Shown: in pieces, positions 23,143 through 34,310 of the stretch | Layout: the number at the start of each line of letters is the position of its first letter | How positions within the stretch are numbered: the stretch's first letter is position 1 | From: Tenebrio molitor | Lineage: Eukaryota; Arthropoda; Insecta; Coleoptera; Tenebrionidae | Length of the DNA: 64,000 nucleotides | NCBI RefSeq assembly: GCF_963966145.1 | Contig: NC_091049.1 | Span: forward strand, 29,264,001 to 29,328,000 | Reading direction: 5' to 3' | Notes under the pieces: model-generated | What the model saw: only the letters and a program-made list of their open reading frames with translations | Told to the model about the DNA's origin: nothing | Databases searched by the model: none | Position numbers and translations under genes: made by a program

Positions 23143-23490
23143 GTAATCAATGATGTAACTGGTGATTGATTTTTTTTAAGTTTTCCAGAGTTCTTATACC
23201 GTAGAATGTTCAAAGTTAGTGATTTAATGAAACAATTAAAAACAGAATAAGTATTTTTATTTTCTTATGCAATACTACATCACAAATCCTCTCTACTAGC
23301 TTGCCGTTAGTTATAAAAGTATTCATGTACGACATCTGCCGTCCCCTTATCTTTAAATGATGGTCACAAAATCAACAGTTGCTTCGGGTTTTATCTCCCG
23401 ACCTGTAAAAACCAACTTTGTGACGAAAATAAAACGATATTACATTTGTAAACAATTTTTATTTTACTTTGTTATTGGAAAATCCATTCG

Positions 23491-24954
23491 TTAATCATTC
23501 TTGTGGAGCTGTTGGTACTCCTGAAAAGTCACGACGCCTTTGTAGGTGGCAACTCTCAAATTCCTTGCGCTCACTTTCCTGTTGATGTGCCAGTTGTGCA
23601 GTTCTGCCACTTGTGAGGAAGCCGCGGCAGCAGGGTCGCCACTACCGTTCAAACTACCACCCCAAAACTCGTTTCCGGGCAATGCGTTCCCATCCCAAGG
23701 ATACGACACCACCAACAGTTTATCTTCGTTGTACCCCGTCAACTTGTCTTGGGGGTTTTTGTTCTCCATGTGGAGAGTGATGCCCTGCACTCTGTCGCCA
23801 TTTTCGTAGCGACCGGCCATTTTATGCCGAATGTAGGCGAAACGGATATCGCTGATGTGCGTTAGCACCCCTGAAAGATATCTGAGAGGATTCTTGGAGT
23901 GAAAATGGTAAAAGTCGACTCACTCCAAACGTTCGGCGAAGGTGTCCATGAAGAACTTGTCTTGCTCTAGAGATATCTTCCACACACCGAGCCCCAGTCC
24001 GACCACGTGAACGTACGCCTTCGTGTTCTCATTTTTGGCTCTTTCGTTGGCCTCGAGCAGGAGGGTATCTATAGATAACGCGATTCGCTTTTGGTACATT
24101 AACTTGTCGAAGAATCTATCCCGCCCCAAGTTCAGGTATCTGTCGTTGTTCGATTTCATCTGGTCCAACAACTGGTCATAGGTGGCGTTCACGTCGTCGT
24201 AAAACTTCAAGAATTCACTTTGTACGCTTGGAACTTCGCAACTGCCGTAACCGTACAAACTGGTATTTTGTCCTTTTGTTTTCATTATTTCGCGATACTC
24301 CATCACTCTAGGTTTCTCCAATCGGGGGCCTATCAGACCCACAATTACTCCGTTCTCTTCCACCTTCCCTCGGTTCTCTTCAAACGTCCCGCAGTTATTT
24401 CTGTCTCCATCGTTGATGAAATACGTGTGCGACGAAACAGACAGCAAAGCTGACAGTTTAATTTCGTCGTAGCTTAAACAGTTGTCAAGGACAAGTGGAA
24501 GAGTCTCGTTGGGTGTTCCCACATTCTCCCAGTTCCCGCTCCCGCTCTTTCCGTTGAGCAACAAGTAGTGGTCAACTGAACCCACGAACATCACGGCCCT
24601 CTTGCTTAACAATCTGTCGATGAAATCTACCAGTGACATGTTTTTATAAAAGTCGCGTCTTAGGCCAAACTTGGCTTGATGAGCAAGAAAAATCGAGCAA
24701 AGGTAGAGGGCGTATTCGTGGATTACTGGGTAGACAGAGTTGATGTTTTTCTCTAGGGTTTTCGTTGAGATTTTGCTTTGAAGTTGGCAACATCGCACAG
24801 ACTGAACTGGGAACTCTATGGGAAATTTCGAGCTTTCGTCAATGAGTTGGGGCAAAGTCACGTCGGGGATTGGTTCGACGTTGTTATATTCAGAAAGGAG
24901 AATGTCTTTGAGTTCCCCGCTCCACCGGGGGCATGATTTTAACCAATCGACCAT
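23491..24954 (-). CDS. DUF4804 (MavL-like) protein B, putative ADP-ribosylarginine hydrolase
   Basis: Two exons, 24954-23924 and 23881-23491, giving 473 residues. The 42-bp intron is GT-AG and phase 2; the upstream acceptor (CCTCTCAG) was preferred because it keeps the frame and aligns with gene A (RLE-YLSG versus RLE-FLS). Conserved blocks: LSYDEIKLSALLSVSSHT at about 160, FINDGDRNNCG at about 179, GLIGPRLEKPRVMEYREI at about 206, VVGLGLGVWK at about 320, and LPGNEFW...GDPAAAASSQ at about 411-434. The first intron of gene A is absent. Cytosolic by lack of a leader. Function as for gene A: an arginine ADP-ribose eraser is inferred from the MavL relationship and from pairing with ART3. Confidence 0.8.
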
Positions 24955-25386
24955 TATCTGGAATTAACACATCCAAAAAAAATTGATTCATGCAATGATG
25001 CCCATGATTTTAACTGTCAAATCTGTCAATCACAATTTTCTCTTACCTTCGACAGATACTGTTTACACCGCGTCATACGCGCTAACGAGCCACTGAGCAA
25101 ACTGAATCACACACATAAAATGATAAATAAATTTGTAACTGCGCAAGTTTTAAATGAGTAACAGATATCTGTGCGAAGTATGGGCGAGTGCTAAGAGATG
25201 GCGCCCGTAGTTGCGAACATCATGGCCTACCAAATCTGAACTGCGCTTCGCTTATTAATAATTAATAATAATATTAATTATTATGCCAACATAAATTTTC
25301 TTCTATTCTCGCATTAATTACGCCAATTACGCAAGTCTGTAAATTTTTTCAAATAAAAAATACTAGTTTATGTCAATTATTTTTTT
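24955..25386. other. Intergenic between DUF4804 B and the protease cluster
   Basis: About 430 bp of AT-rich sequence containing the presumed 5' flank of DUF4804 B and the 3' flank of the first protease gene. An AATTAATAATAATATTAATTATTA near-palindrome lies at about 25257. No gene seen. Confidence 0.5.
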
Positions 25387-26260
25387 TTATATTAAATTGT
25401 GGACAACACTTTCAGAATTAACAACGTTCTTGATCCAGTCCTGATAAAATGCAAGTCGGGTGAACACATCTGGAAACCCTTTTGCGCACGGAGTGATCCC
25501 GTACGACACCACCCCCACCAATTCACCCCCACAAACCAATGGACCCCCAGAATCTCCATAACACACCGCTTCTCCCTCACCCCCCAAAGTGCAAACCTGT
25601 CCTGGCCCCCTTTCAAACACGAATTTGCCCCCTTGCGCCAATTTCGTACAATCTTCATCTGTCAGAGCTGTCAGATTAACGAACTGCAATTCGTTACTAC
25701 CATTTGCATTGGCGGTACTACCCCATCCTAGAGCAGTACACGATTCGTTGCCTGAAACATCACCGATTCCAATCGGTTGGGTGGTACCGTCTAGGACAAA
25801 TTCGTCCTGAATCTGAAGCAAAGCCAGATCATTGGCCAAGATGGAGTCGTCGAAGTCTGGGTGGGTCACTATGGAGACCACGGTGTAATTAGTACCAGCA
25901 GCGTCCAGCAAAGTCGTACCCGCTAATATGTAGAAGAAGTCGGCTGTGAAAAATCTGGAATGCATGAGTTCGAGCGTGTGAAGAGAGCTTGAAGAGACTT
26001 ACTGAAGACAGTGGGCCGCAGTAACGGCCCATTTTTTGTCGATGACGGAAGCACCGCACCAGGGTCCGTCAACCTTGTTGTTCAGTGAAACCACAAATGG
26101 GAACTGGCCAGGTTTGGCTGGTTCCCCTCCGAAAATTCGGCCACTGGGGTGGAGTTGCAGTGCTGAAACTGCAAACATCTTCTTAGAGAAAATCGTCATT
26201 TAAATTTCTACCACCTGAGGCACAAACAGTGAGAAACAGACCCAGAAGCTTTGACGACAT
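25387..26260 (-). CDS. Secreted S1 serine protease SP1 (Asp226 type)
   Basis: Three exons, 26260-26215, 26168-26003 and 25954-25387, giving 259 residues. Signal peptide MSSKLLGLFLTVCAS. Zymogen cleavage is after Arg in SGR-IFGG. The triad is complete: His57 in VTAAHC, Asp102 in NDLALL, Ser195 in YGDSGGP. The S1 pocket has Ala189 (EAVCYGDSGG) and Asp226 (GFPDVFTR), close to the Gly189/Asp226 arrangement known from crab collagenase (brachyurin). A digestive gut enzyme is likely. A TATA box sits upstream. The C-terminal tail of about ten residues after the final helix is longer than in its neighbours. Confidence 0.88.
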
Positions 26261-26293
26261 CGTAACTAGTTCAGATTATTTCACTCAGTTGTT

Positions 26294-26300
26294 TTATATA
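26294..26300 (-). promoter_or_regulatory. TATA box of SP1
   Basis: On the minus strand TATATAAAAC starts at 26300, 40 bp before the ATG. GATA-like motifs (AGATAATCTGATAG) lie a further 60 bp upstream, fitting gut-specific expression. Confidence 0.6.
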
Positions 26301-26798
26301 CCGTCCAGAAAAGATAAAAAAATTCCTACATCACTTATTACATGGTAAAAAGACTATCAGATTATCTAAACTATGGAGTAATTTTTATTCTCTTTCACGA
26401 TTTCAATGTTACGCATTTGATCGAAGGTGTAGGTAAACAAGTGGAGGATCTTTTAACTGTCCAAATTTTTTCTACGAATTACCATTTAAAGATATTCAGG
26501 AAGTCATAAATCTTGTTTTCGTAATTCTTAATAATAATAAAACAATTATTTTATTTTTGTTACATAATAATTATTTCTGGAGGTAGAAGGCAAATTGAAT
26601 CCAAAAGAAACGTCAAAAATAATAAAACAAACTGATTATTTCATTTTCTACCGTGCGGTCGAAAATACATAAAAAAAATCGAGATAGCCATGATTAATAC
26701 ACTTCAGTTGGCAGCACGTGAAAATTTAATTCAATAAATGTCATTAAAATGGTAATTGTCATTATTAATTATTGATTATTAAAATTTGCTATTACAAT

Positions 26799-27115
26799 AT
26801 GTTCACTTTAGAACAACAAATTTTCATTGTCCAGTGTTTCTTCAGCAATGGAGAAAGGCTTGGTCCTATTCGACACCTCGAGTTTTTGAGGAATTTTAAC
26901 AAAAGTTTCCTGACTTTCAAGGCACTTAACCAACAACTTGCCCAGAAAGTCTACAAATGCGTAAACATGATTTTAGAAACAGGTAGTGTTCTGCGCAAAA
27001 AAAGGCAGTAGACGACCGACAAAAAGATCAGTTGAGAATATTGAAGAGGGTGAACCGTAGAGGGAGTGAACAAAGAATTATTGCAGAGATTAACCCAAGA
27101 AACTAACCTATCACA
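26799..27115 (+). pseudogene. Transposase N-terminal relic with DUF4817-like helix-turn-helix
   Basis: MFTLEQQIFIVQCFFSNGE through ILETGSVLRKKR resembles the N-terminal HTH often found in insect transposon proteins (pattern: FxxEQRxxIVxxY...F...TGSV). The frame stops after 70 residues. A further readable segment (around ENIEEGE and QRIIAEIN) is broken by stops. No catalytic domain remains. Confidence 0.55.
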
Positions 27116-27496
27116 GTTCAGCTTATCCTTAAAAAAGATTTGCACTTTTTTCTCTATCGTGTCTGTTGTGCATGAAATTACCCCTTGACAATAAGAGCCC
27201 CCACCACCGACAACAACCTCTCTGGATAATATTGATTGATCGATGATCGTTGGATCTTGGATCGATTTATAAACAAGCGGCGTGCGCATGCTCCGTGCTC
27301 ACCGTTGACGGCCGTTGACGTTAAATAAAGGTGCGGGAATTTTAAATCTCATTGTTTCATTGCACTAACTATATAGCTGACAACCAACAGGTCACATAAA
27401 ATTCTTTACCAAGATTTCAACATTCTCAAAATCACTAACCTAACTTTTAGGACTGACAAGAGATAATTGAAATCTTAACGAATTATCAACTGAAAT

Positions 27497-27856
27497 TTTT
27501 GGCCAGCGTCATCCAGAACAAATTCGCCTTCGATTTGCACCAAAGCAATGTCGTTTGTGTAAACGGTGTCATTGTATGTAGTTCTGATACACCACAATAG
27601 AGACTATTGTGTAAGTGGTACCGGCACTATTTTGCAAGTTAGTACCTCCTGTCGGTGACGTCGTCGCTGTGGAAAAGTTTTTGATTTAGGTAGAAAATTT
27701 GCCAGAAGACACCTACTTGGTATAATGCGCTGCGATCACAACAAATTTCTTGCTATTGGTACTTGATTGATATTGATTTTGAAAAATAATTCAAACAATT
27801 ACCTAAACTCAAAGCACCAACCCACAAAAGCTGTACAATAATCTTCAACATTGTTG
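27497..27856 (-). pseudogene. S1 serine protease pseudogene (5' half)
   Basis: Recognisable pieces in order: a leader starting MLKIIVQLLWVGALS (27851 downwards), a His57-region relic SKKFVVIAAHYTK in which the usual Cys is Tyr, GTTYTIVSIVVYQNY, and after a frameshift YTNDIALVQIEGEFVL with Asp102. Nothing after that survives: no Ser195 block. It belongs to the minus-strand cluster between SP1 and SP2. Confidence 0.8.
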
Positions 27857-28384
27857 ATATTTAGATGAGAACTAAAAATAGACGAATTTAAACTGATTGT
27901 AAGGCAGAATGATCAGCTGAATTGTTTTTAGTTTGCTTCCAAAATCTTCCAATGTCCCAAATTAGATGAGTACCTAGGTATAAAGTTTATATCTGAGATT
28001 AAATGACGATTTCTCCGTAAATCAATTTTAAACCATCTGCCCCATCATCGTCCTAGATAAATCAATTCAGAAATTCTGTGACAATCACTTGACAATTTCG
28101 AAACAGGAAAAGAAGAGTTTTTCGTCGCGAAGCTCGGTGATCCAAGTGCTACTTCGTCACTGTAGATTTGTAACATCATTGTCAATTTATGATGTGGTAA
28201 GGTTCAAGCGTTTCCGCCTGGCCAGCCCTTTCGCTATTTTTATCTTACTTGTTCCTTGATAGTACTTTTTTACAGTAATTACTTGATAAATGTCTGAGAA
28301 GTGTTTTGGTTCAAATTCTATTAAAAGCCTCGTATCGAAATCACGATTTATTTTTATCAGAAGTACCGGTACAGAGAAAAACAA

Positions 28385-29244
28385 TTAATAAAGAGAGATT
28401 GACTCATCGATCCACTCAACGTAGTAGGCGGCTCTGGTGTAGATATCTGGATACCCTTTGGCACATGCTGGATCTAGCGCGTATGAAACCATCCCCACAA
28501 CAGTATTGTTAAATAGCAGAGGTCCTCCTGAATCTCCATGGCATGGTCCGACGTCTACACTACCCAGCGCACAGACTTGTCCAGGTCCACGTTCCAGATT
28601 ATACGGTGCGGCTTCAGCTAGTCGTGCACAGTCATCAGGAGTCAAAGTTGTCACTTCGGTATACTGCAGCTCGTTGGGATCGCCATCTTTGGTACTCCCC
28701 CATCCAACTATAGTACTAGATTGGCCACCAGAAACTTCCCCTATTCCGATGGTTTTAACAACGTCTGTAAACTCAAATTTTCCCTCGATTTTGATCAAAG
28801 CGATGTCGTTCCAGATTGTGGTCGTGTTGAAATCTTGATGTTTTATGATTTTGGATACGTTGTACGCGGTACCACCGGTATCTAAGAGATTCGTACCAGC
28901 TAACAAATATATGTCATCTGGTGTCCAACCACTACGAAACAAACTTCAGAGGAAACATTGATAGAAGCAGTACCTACTTACAAGACGCAGTGTGTTGCTG
29001 TCAAAACCCATTGGTCGTTAATGATTGATGCCCCACAGTAGTGACCGTGTACGTTTTCTGAATCGGACTCTACTTGAATTGAAACTAAGAATGGGAACTG
29101 GCCAGGTTGGGCAGTTTTTCCACCGAATATGCGACCATGAAATGGATGCGCTAGATTTGTTGTTAGTATTCATTGAAAATAATTTGAAGAAGTACCTGAG
29201 GTGAAGGAAACACAAAGCAAAAGCGTGATTGAAAGAGAAGTCAT
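28385..29244 (-). CDS. Secreted S1 serine protease SP2 (Asp226 type)
   Basis: Three exons, 29244-29196, 29150-28982 and 28931-28385, giving 254 residues. The last acceptor is ambiguous; TTTCGTAG was chosen because it matches SP1 in length. Signal peptide MTSLSITLLLCVSFTS. Activation site HGR-IFGG. Triad: His57 in LTATHC, Asp102 in NDIALI, Ser195 in HGDSGGP. Pocket Gly189 (VGPCHGDSGG) and Asp226 (GYPDIYTR). This is the brachyurin-like arrangement; a digestive role is inferred. Confidence 0.88.
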
Positions 29245-29894
29245 TATTGAAACTAGACCAAACACAACTGTTACGAGTTTGTGTTTTCTATAGATATCTA
29301 ATCATCCTTGAGAAATCATACTGCAGTAGACGAAGTGGAAAAAGGTATCTCGAATTATCTAATTTTATTAAAAAGCACTCTTTAGATAAACCGGTTAACA
29401 ACAAAATCTAATATTTTATTATGTTTTCGCAGACTTTGTCATTGGTACCACAAACCTATACATATTTTTAGATTGAAGCAATTATGTCGTTATAGTTACT
29501 CAGTTGGGTCACCATCTTATCTCCAATCCAATCTTATCCTCCTTTACTCATCAACCGAAACTTCTCCACCAGTACTCTTTCTGAATGAACTCATTTATAA
29601 AATTAGTAGAACAGAAATGACATTTCGTTGTATCTAATTTTGTTCAAAATGATCTGTCAAAAATGACAGAATATACAAGAAGAATAGAAAGAAAGAAATA
29701 TCAAGATGAAAATAAAACTCAATGGAAAATTGTCATAGCTTTCTACAACAAAACTCAAAGATTTCTAATTTATCGCTTTGTTCTTGATGCGTCGTACGAT
29801 CAGTACCGTTATAGCTATCTAACTTAAATCGATCAAATGTGCGGTAAATCTTCAAAGATTTTGTAAAGTGTAAACTCTAGTTCGAATTGTAGTG

Positions 29895-30156
29895 GTATTG
29901 TAGTTTCAATTTGGTTGTAGGTCGTAAAATTTTATTGGATATTATGAGCGATTAACGGGCACAATGGTTGAGTTTGAAAAGGTTGGAAAGCGGCGCGTGC
30001 CGTTTGCCGAACAATGCAAATATACAAAATGTACAATACAACCCTGCTTAAAATATTACCTGCTAGTGGTAAACTAGGATTTATAAGCCCCGCAAGATCT
30101 TTAACTTAAAGTATCATAAAATTTTACGACCTACAACCAAATTGAAACTACAGTAC
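29895..30156. mobile_element. MITE with 35-bp perfect inverted repeats
   Basis: GTAGTTTCAATTTGGTTGTA... at 29900-29934 is perfectly mirrored at 30117-30151, with weaker symmetry a few bases further out. The interior is non-coding. Confidence 0.85.
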
Positions 30157-30211
30157 TATCAGTGCTTTTTGAAAATTAGATTAAAATAGTACTGCCACCT
30201 GGTTTATTATA

Positions 30212-30714
30212 CAGGGTGTTATTGAAAGTTGTACAGGTATTTTAACCACGAGCTACTGGCTTCATGTAGAACTCGGAAAAAATATCTACAAAATAAAATG
30301 ACTTATTTTTTGAGCTACAATTTTTTTTAATTGCTTTTAGACTTTTACGTTGTCAAACAACCTCGTAGGTAAAATTTCGGCACATTTTAAAAATACACCC
30401 TGTATATCATATTTTATAAAACGTACACCAATGCGGTTTCCTTGTTTCAAAGCATATTTCCTATAGGTTACTTCGCATTGGCGTGTATTTTATAGAACAT
30501 GATATACAGGGTGTATTTTTAAAATGTGCCGAAATTTTACCTACGAGGTTGTAGGACAACGTAGAAAACTAAAAGCAATTTTAAAAAATTGTAGCTCAAA
30601 AAATAAATGTGATTTTATTTTTTGACACAGAATTTTTTAGATATTTTTTCCGAGTTCTACATGAAGCCAGTAGCTCGTGGTTAAAATATATGTACAACTT
30701 TCAATAACACCCTG
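30212..30714. mobile_element. TA-flanked foldback element, arms of about 200 bp
   Basis: The ends CAGGGTGTTATTGAAAGTTG and mirror lie between TA dinucleotides. Arms share ACATGAAGCCAGTAGCTCGT and CCGAAATTTTACC. An internal CAGGGTGTATTTTT pair forms a second, inner inverted repeat. A truncated relative lies at 42840-43115. Confidence 0.85.
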
Positions 30715-30831
30715 TATTGATCAATATGATCGGTTACGGCGTGATATTAAAACCACTAAGGCTTCACGATATTCTTTGGTTTATTAATAAAACTAGATAG
30801 AACAAATATTTTGTAGAACCTACTTAAATAT

Positions 30832-31643
30832 TTAAATAATTGTATTGATCCAGTCCTTGTAATAGGCAACACGAGTGTAAAGATCTGGCCATCCTACTGC
30901 ACATTGAGCCACTGCGTAAGAAGCAATCCCCACAAATTTTCCTTTAGAAGTTAACGAATCCCCCGCATCTCCATAACAAACTCCATTTCCTCTACCTCCA
31001 AATCCGCAGACTTGTCCAGGTCCTCTTTCTATATCATAATCCCCATCTTCAGCCAATTTGTCACACTCTTCAACTGACAAAGCTCGCAGATTTGCGAACA
31101 TAAGAGACGCAGGTGCGTTGATGTTTTCAGTAGCGCCCCATCCCGACACCGTACAAGTGTCATTGTCTACAACCTCTCCGATTTCGGCGATTTGCACACT
31201 CTCACTAATTTCAAATTCGCCGTCGACTTTTACTACGGCGATGTCGTCGATGAGGTTGGTTTCGTTGAACGTAGGATGGATAGTTACTTGGGATATGTTG
31301 TACACGGTACCACCTATTCTGAGGTCGACGGTGCCCGCGACTACGACCACATCTTCCGGGAACAGGTTACTGCAAAAGCGTAGTGCTAGAAAATTTGTAG
31401 TTAAGAAAAATTTCACACTCACTTCATACACTGGGCTGCTGTGAGGATCGAGTTCTTGCTGATGATGGTACCACCACACCAGTTCTGGCCAAATGACGGC
31501 ATCATGATGGAAACAGCGAAAGGAAATTGCCCCGGTTGCGCAGTGTTTCCACCGATTACCCTCACATTGTGGGTAACGGCCGGTACTGATAGTACCAGAT
31601 TAGACACAGATAGAGTAAACAAAAATATTGTCAACTTGTACAT
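30832..31643 (-). CDS. Catalytically dead S1 serine protease homolog SPH1
   Basis: Two exons, 31643-31423 and 31369-30832, giving 252 residues. The ATG at 31643 (MYKLTIFLFTLSVSNLVLS, a clear signal peptide) was chosen because the TATA box and CAGT at 31663 place transcription start downstream of the longer frame's ATG. His57 is Gln (LTAAQC) and Ser195 is Ala (YGDAGDS); Asp102 remains (DDIAVV). Asp226 is kept (GWPDLYTR). The fold and cysteines look intact and the frame is open, so this is a pseudoprotease, not a decayed gene. Known serine protease homologs act as cofactors or decoys; the role here is unknown. Confidence 0.88.
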
Positions 31644-31690
31644 TTTGCTCTTCAACTGGGACTGTGCTATTCGCATTGACATCTACCTGC

Positions 31691-31697
31691 TTATATA
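31691..31697 (-). promoter_or_regulatory. TATA box of SPH1
   Basis: TATATAA reads on the minus strand from 31697, 34 bp before a CAGT initiator (+1 A about 31663). This decides the start codon of SPH1. Confidence 0.6.
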
Positions 31698-31884
31698 CAG
31701 ATAAAAATACAAAAATTCTGATAATTTTGGATAGATTACGATTTTAGTTTGAAAAATTATCTTATGTTTACTGCCAATACGAGTAAACAGGATTTTAAAA
31801 CTTGAAGTGATAATCATTTCAAAGAACAGAAAATGCTGTAGCAATATTTTTCCCTTTTTTTATATTTAATATTCTTTTAATTTG

Positions 31885-32170
31885 TTTTTTGTTCGACACT
31901 GTCAGAATTTGAGAATTTTCTCCTATGTGAACGGATTTTGATAAATGTCACAACTTGTCAAAACGAAACGTCAAGCTAATTTTAAAGGTTTTAAGCGATT
32001 TGGGGCCTTTAAGGAGCTCGTCTAACAAAAAAACGTTGTATTCAACTCGTTCGTGTGTAAATTGGGCCTTTTTTGTGACTCGTGGGTCTTTAAAACGCTC
32101 GTTTCGCTCGCGTTTTAAAATGGCCCACTCGTGCCAAAAAAGGCCCAATTTACAAGTAAACTCGTCAAAT
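31885..32170. repeat. Interspersed repeat R1, copy a
   Basis: It begins TTTTTTGTTCGACACTGTCA and includes an internal hairpin whose arms contain AACTCGTTCGTGTGTAAATT / CCCAATTTAC...ACTCGTC around a CTCGTTTCGCTCG centre. It is nearly identical to 34311-34598 and inverted-rearranged at 50961-51210. Family unknown; no coding capacity. Confidence 0.75.
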
Positions 32171-32275
32171 AATAGTATATTATATATTGAGGGAGAGAAA
32201 TGCATGATTTTTCCTAAGGTGCAGTTTGTACAAAGCACCGAGGGAAAAATGAGCATTCTCTCCAGAAGTATATAT

Positions 32276-32598
32276 ACTATTTTTTTCACGGTAGGGAGTA
32301 GAAACAGCACAAAAATCTCAAATTTTAAGAATAAAAAAATGATGACAAATGAGTTGTCATCTTTCGATGAATTTAATGGAATTAGTAGTTGCCTTGACAA
32401 CACAATTAGATTTTTGTCACAACAGTCAAAAAAAATGAAAACTCCCATTAGATTTTTGTCACAACTGTCAAAAAAATGAAAACTCCCTAGGGAGCAAATA
32501 TTTGCAAATATTTGCTCCCTAGGGAGAAAATGCTCTACTTCTGTCACGATGTTGACATCCGAAAAGTTGATTTCTACTCCCGATCGTGAAAAAACTAC
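32276..32598. mobile_element. MITE with a compound palindromic core
   Basis: The ends share TTTTTTCACG and GGGAGTAGAAA (32281-32304 and mirror 32571-32592). Inside are a 41-bp tandem duplication (32406-32447 and 32448-32488) and a perfect 44-bp palindrome at 32483-32526. Confidence 0.7.
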
Positions 32599-33125
32599 TA
32601 TTTTATCTTTTGGCGTAATTGTAAAAAGAATTCATTCTAAGTCTAGAAATTTTTTATTTTGCATCATTATTTCGACTTTATGAACACTAATGTTGCAGAG
32701 ATTCACAAATTTTTTATCTACTTATTTCTTGCTAATCTAAACTTGACTTATAGTCCATGTAAAAAACCACATTAAGTATTCTAGACAAAAGGTGAAAAGG
32801 TAATTTGTTATCGTTTATATTTTATCTCTGCCGCATACTTGTTCACTTTTATTAAATTTGGACTTGCATCTTCCGGAACTGATACACGTGGTTATTTCAA
32901 GATATTAGTAACAAACAACTTTTTATATAAGTACTTTAAAATTTTTCCGTTAAAAAAAAGATTGAAAATAAAATACAAATCTCGATACCATTAGGTTCCA
33001 CCCAAGAACCAACAACAAAACGAAATAATTATCTTTGTGTTTTAACGTAGTAGGCTATGAAACCAGTTAGTAATTTATCGAAAAACCTGATAAGACAGTT
33101 TTCTTTAATACTTAACATATTAGTT

Positions 33126-34250
33126 TTACAATACAAAAATTTCTGATAATAATGTGGAATCTGGAAAAGTGCCCCGAATGCTTGCAGCGTTTCCACGTTG
33201 AATGGCAAGGGAAATCCTCTCGAAAAGAAATTTCTTTGATTTTAAATCGCCTGATTCCGCAATAAGTCGGTTTCCGATGACATTAACGAATTCGATGGCT
33301 TCTTTGCACCAAGGGCCTAAGGTTTCAAATGCTAAATCTTTAAATATGTAATTTGACGAAATGATTGAACTATATTTGCTATGTTTGCGTTTGCAAGACA
33401 TCTCAGCGGCAAAACCTGAATCTTCAGAAGTTTTCAAAACGTAATCGTCTGCAAGTGTATCTACAATAGTAACGTCCCAAACTAAAGGTTGACCTTTGAT
33501 CCATGGTACTAAAGTCAACCCGTATGGGCGTTTTCCATCATCCCGAGACAGTCCGTTTGGTTATAAAGTTGAATTCACATGAATAGAAGTCAAAGATGGG
33601 TTGATAATAGAATTAATTTCAGTGTGTCTGGAAAATCTACCACTGCTTTTTAAACAACCGTGGATGCCAACTTCGTCAACTTTCGCATTGCATTTGCAAA
33701 TATGAGTTGTACAAAGATTACAACCCAATATTTAAGCAATACAAACTTAGAAGGAAATGTTATCTTAAAGAGTACCAATATTAGGAGGAGGAATTGCATG
33801 TAACCAAGATCCTGATTCTCTGCATTGCAGAGCCTTAAAACGAGCCAAGTCTCTAGGTGAATTAAAAATTAAGTCTTTGGCAATTATTCGTTTGATATTG
33901 ATATCCCAATTCTTTTGAAATTGTGGGATTGTTGGTCTTTTGTTCTCATTTTCTACATCTCAGACTGTTGAAGTTTCATCATAATGATGAATAATAAGCT
34001 CATTATCCTTTGAATTTAATAATAGAAAAACAAGCTTTTTAACACCATGAATTGAAGATAGGAAAGCAAAGAGGCAAATATCGGAAATACGGCGAATTCC
34101 CAGTTCACCAAATCTAGTCGGTAAAGTGGACTGACACCATTGTAAATCAGTTAAACGTAAATTAAGTATTCTTTCTAAAGAAGAATCAATTGAATTAACA
34201 TAATTAGAAAATTTCCAAAATAGAGTTGTTCTTAATAAAAAATTAAATTT
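33126..34250 (-). pseudogene. Retroelement-like ORF relic, C-terminal region
   Basis: Read 34250 downwards, broken frames give SPRDLARFKALQCRESGSWL, PPPNIGTL, HICKCNAKVDEVGIHGC, GRFSRHTEIN, PNGLSRDDGKRPYGLTLVPW, then the open part with QPLVWDVTIVDTLADDYV and ETLGPWCKEAIEFVN. This ordered set matches my recollection of a C-terminal module common in invertebrate reverse-transcriptase-associated ORFs. The WDVT...AAE..K pattern resembles a PD-(D/E)XK nuclease. Several stops and frameshifts. No reverse transcriptase core is present here. Confidence 0.65.
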
Positions 34251-34310
34251 TGGTATGAAAAGACAGTTCTTAATGAAAGTACCGAGTGACTATAAATGAC
34301 TGAAAATTAT

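Larger units (their letters stand above)
29245..30831. other. Intergenic with two inverted-repeat elements
   Basis: The SP2 side has several GATA motifs (ATCTAAT, TAGATAAA near 29290-29390). The rest contains a 262-bp MITE and a 503-bp foldback element, listed separately. No gene seen. Confidence 0.55.

Noticed and set aside
6040..24954. Recent bacterial transfer of the ART/DUF4804 genes
   Set aside because: Insect-style introns, TATA/initiator promoters and AT content equal to the neighbourhood give no sign of recent transfer; an old transfer cannot be judged from this window.
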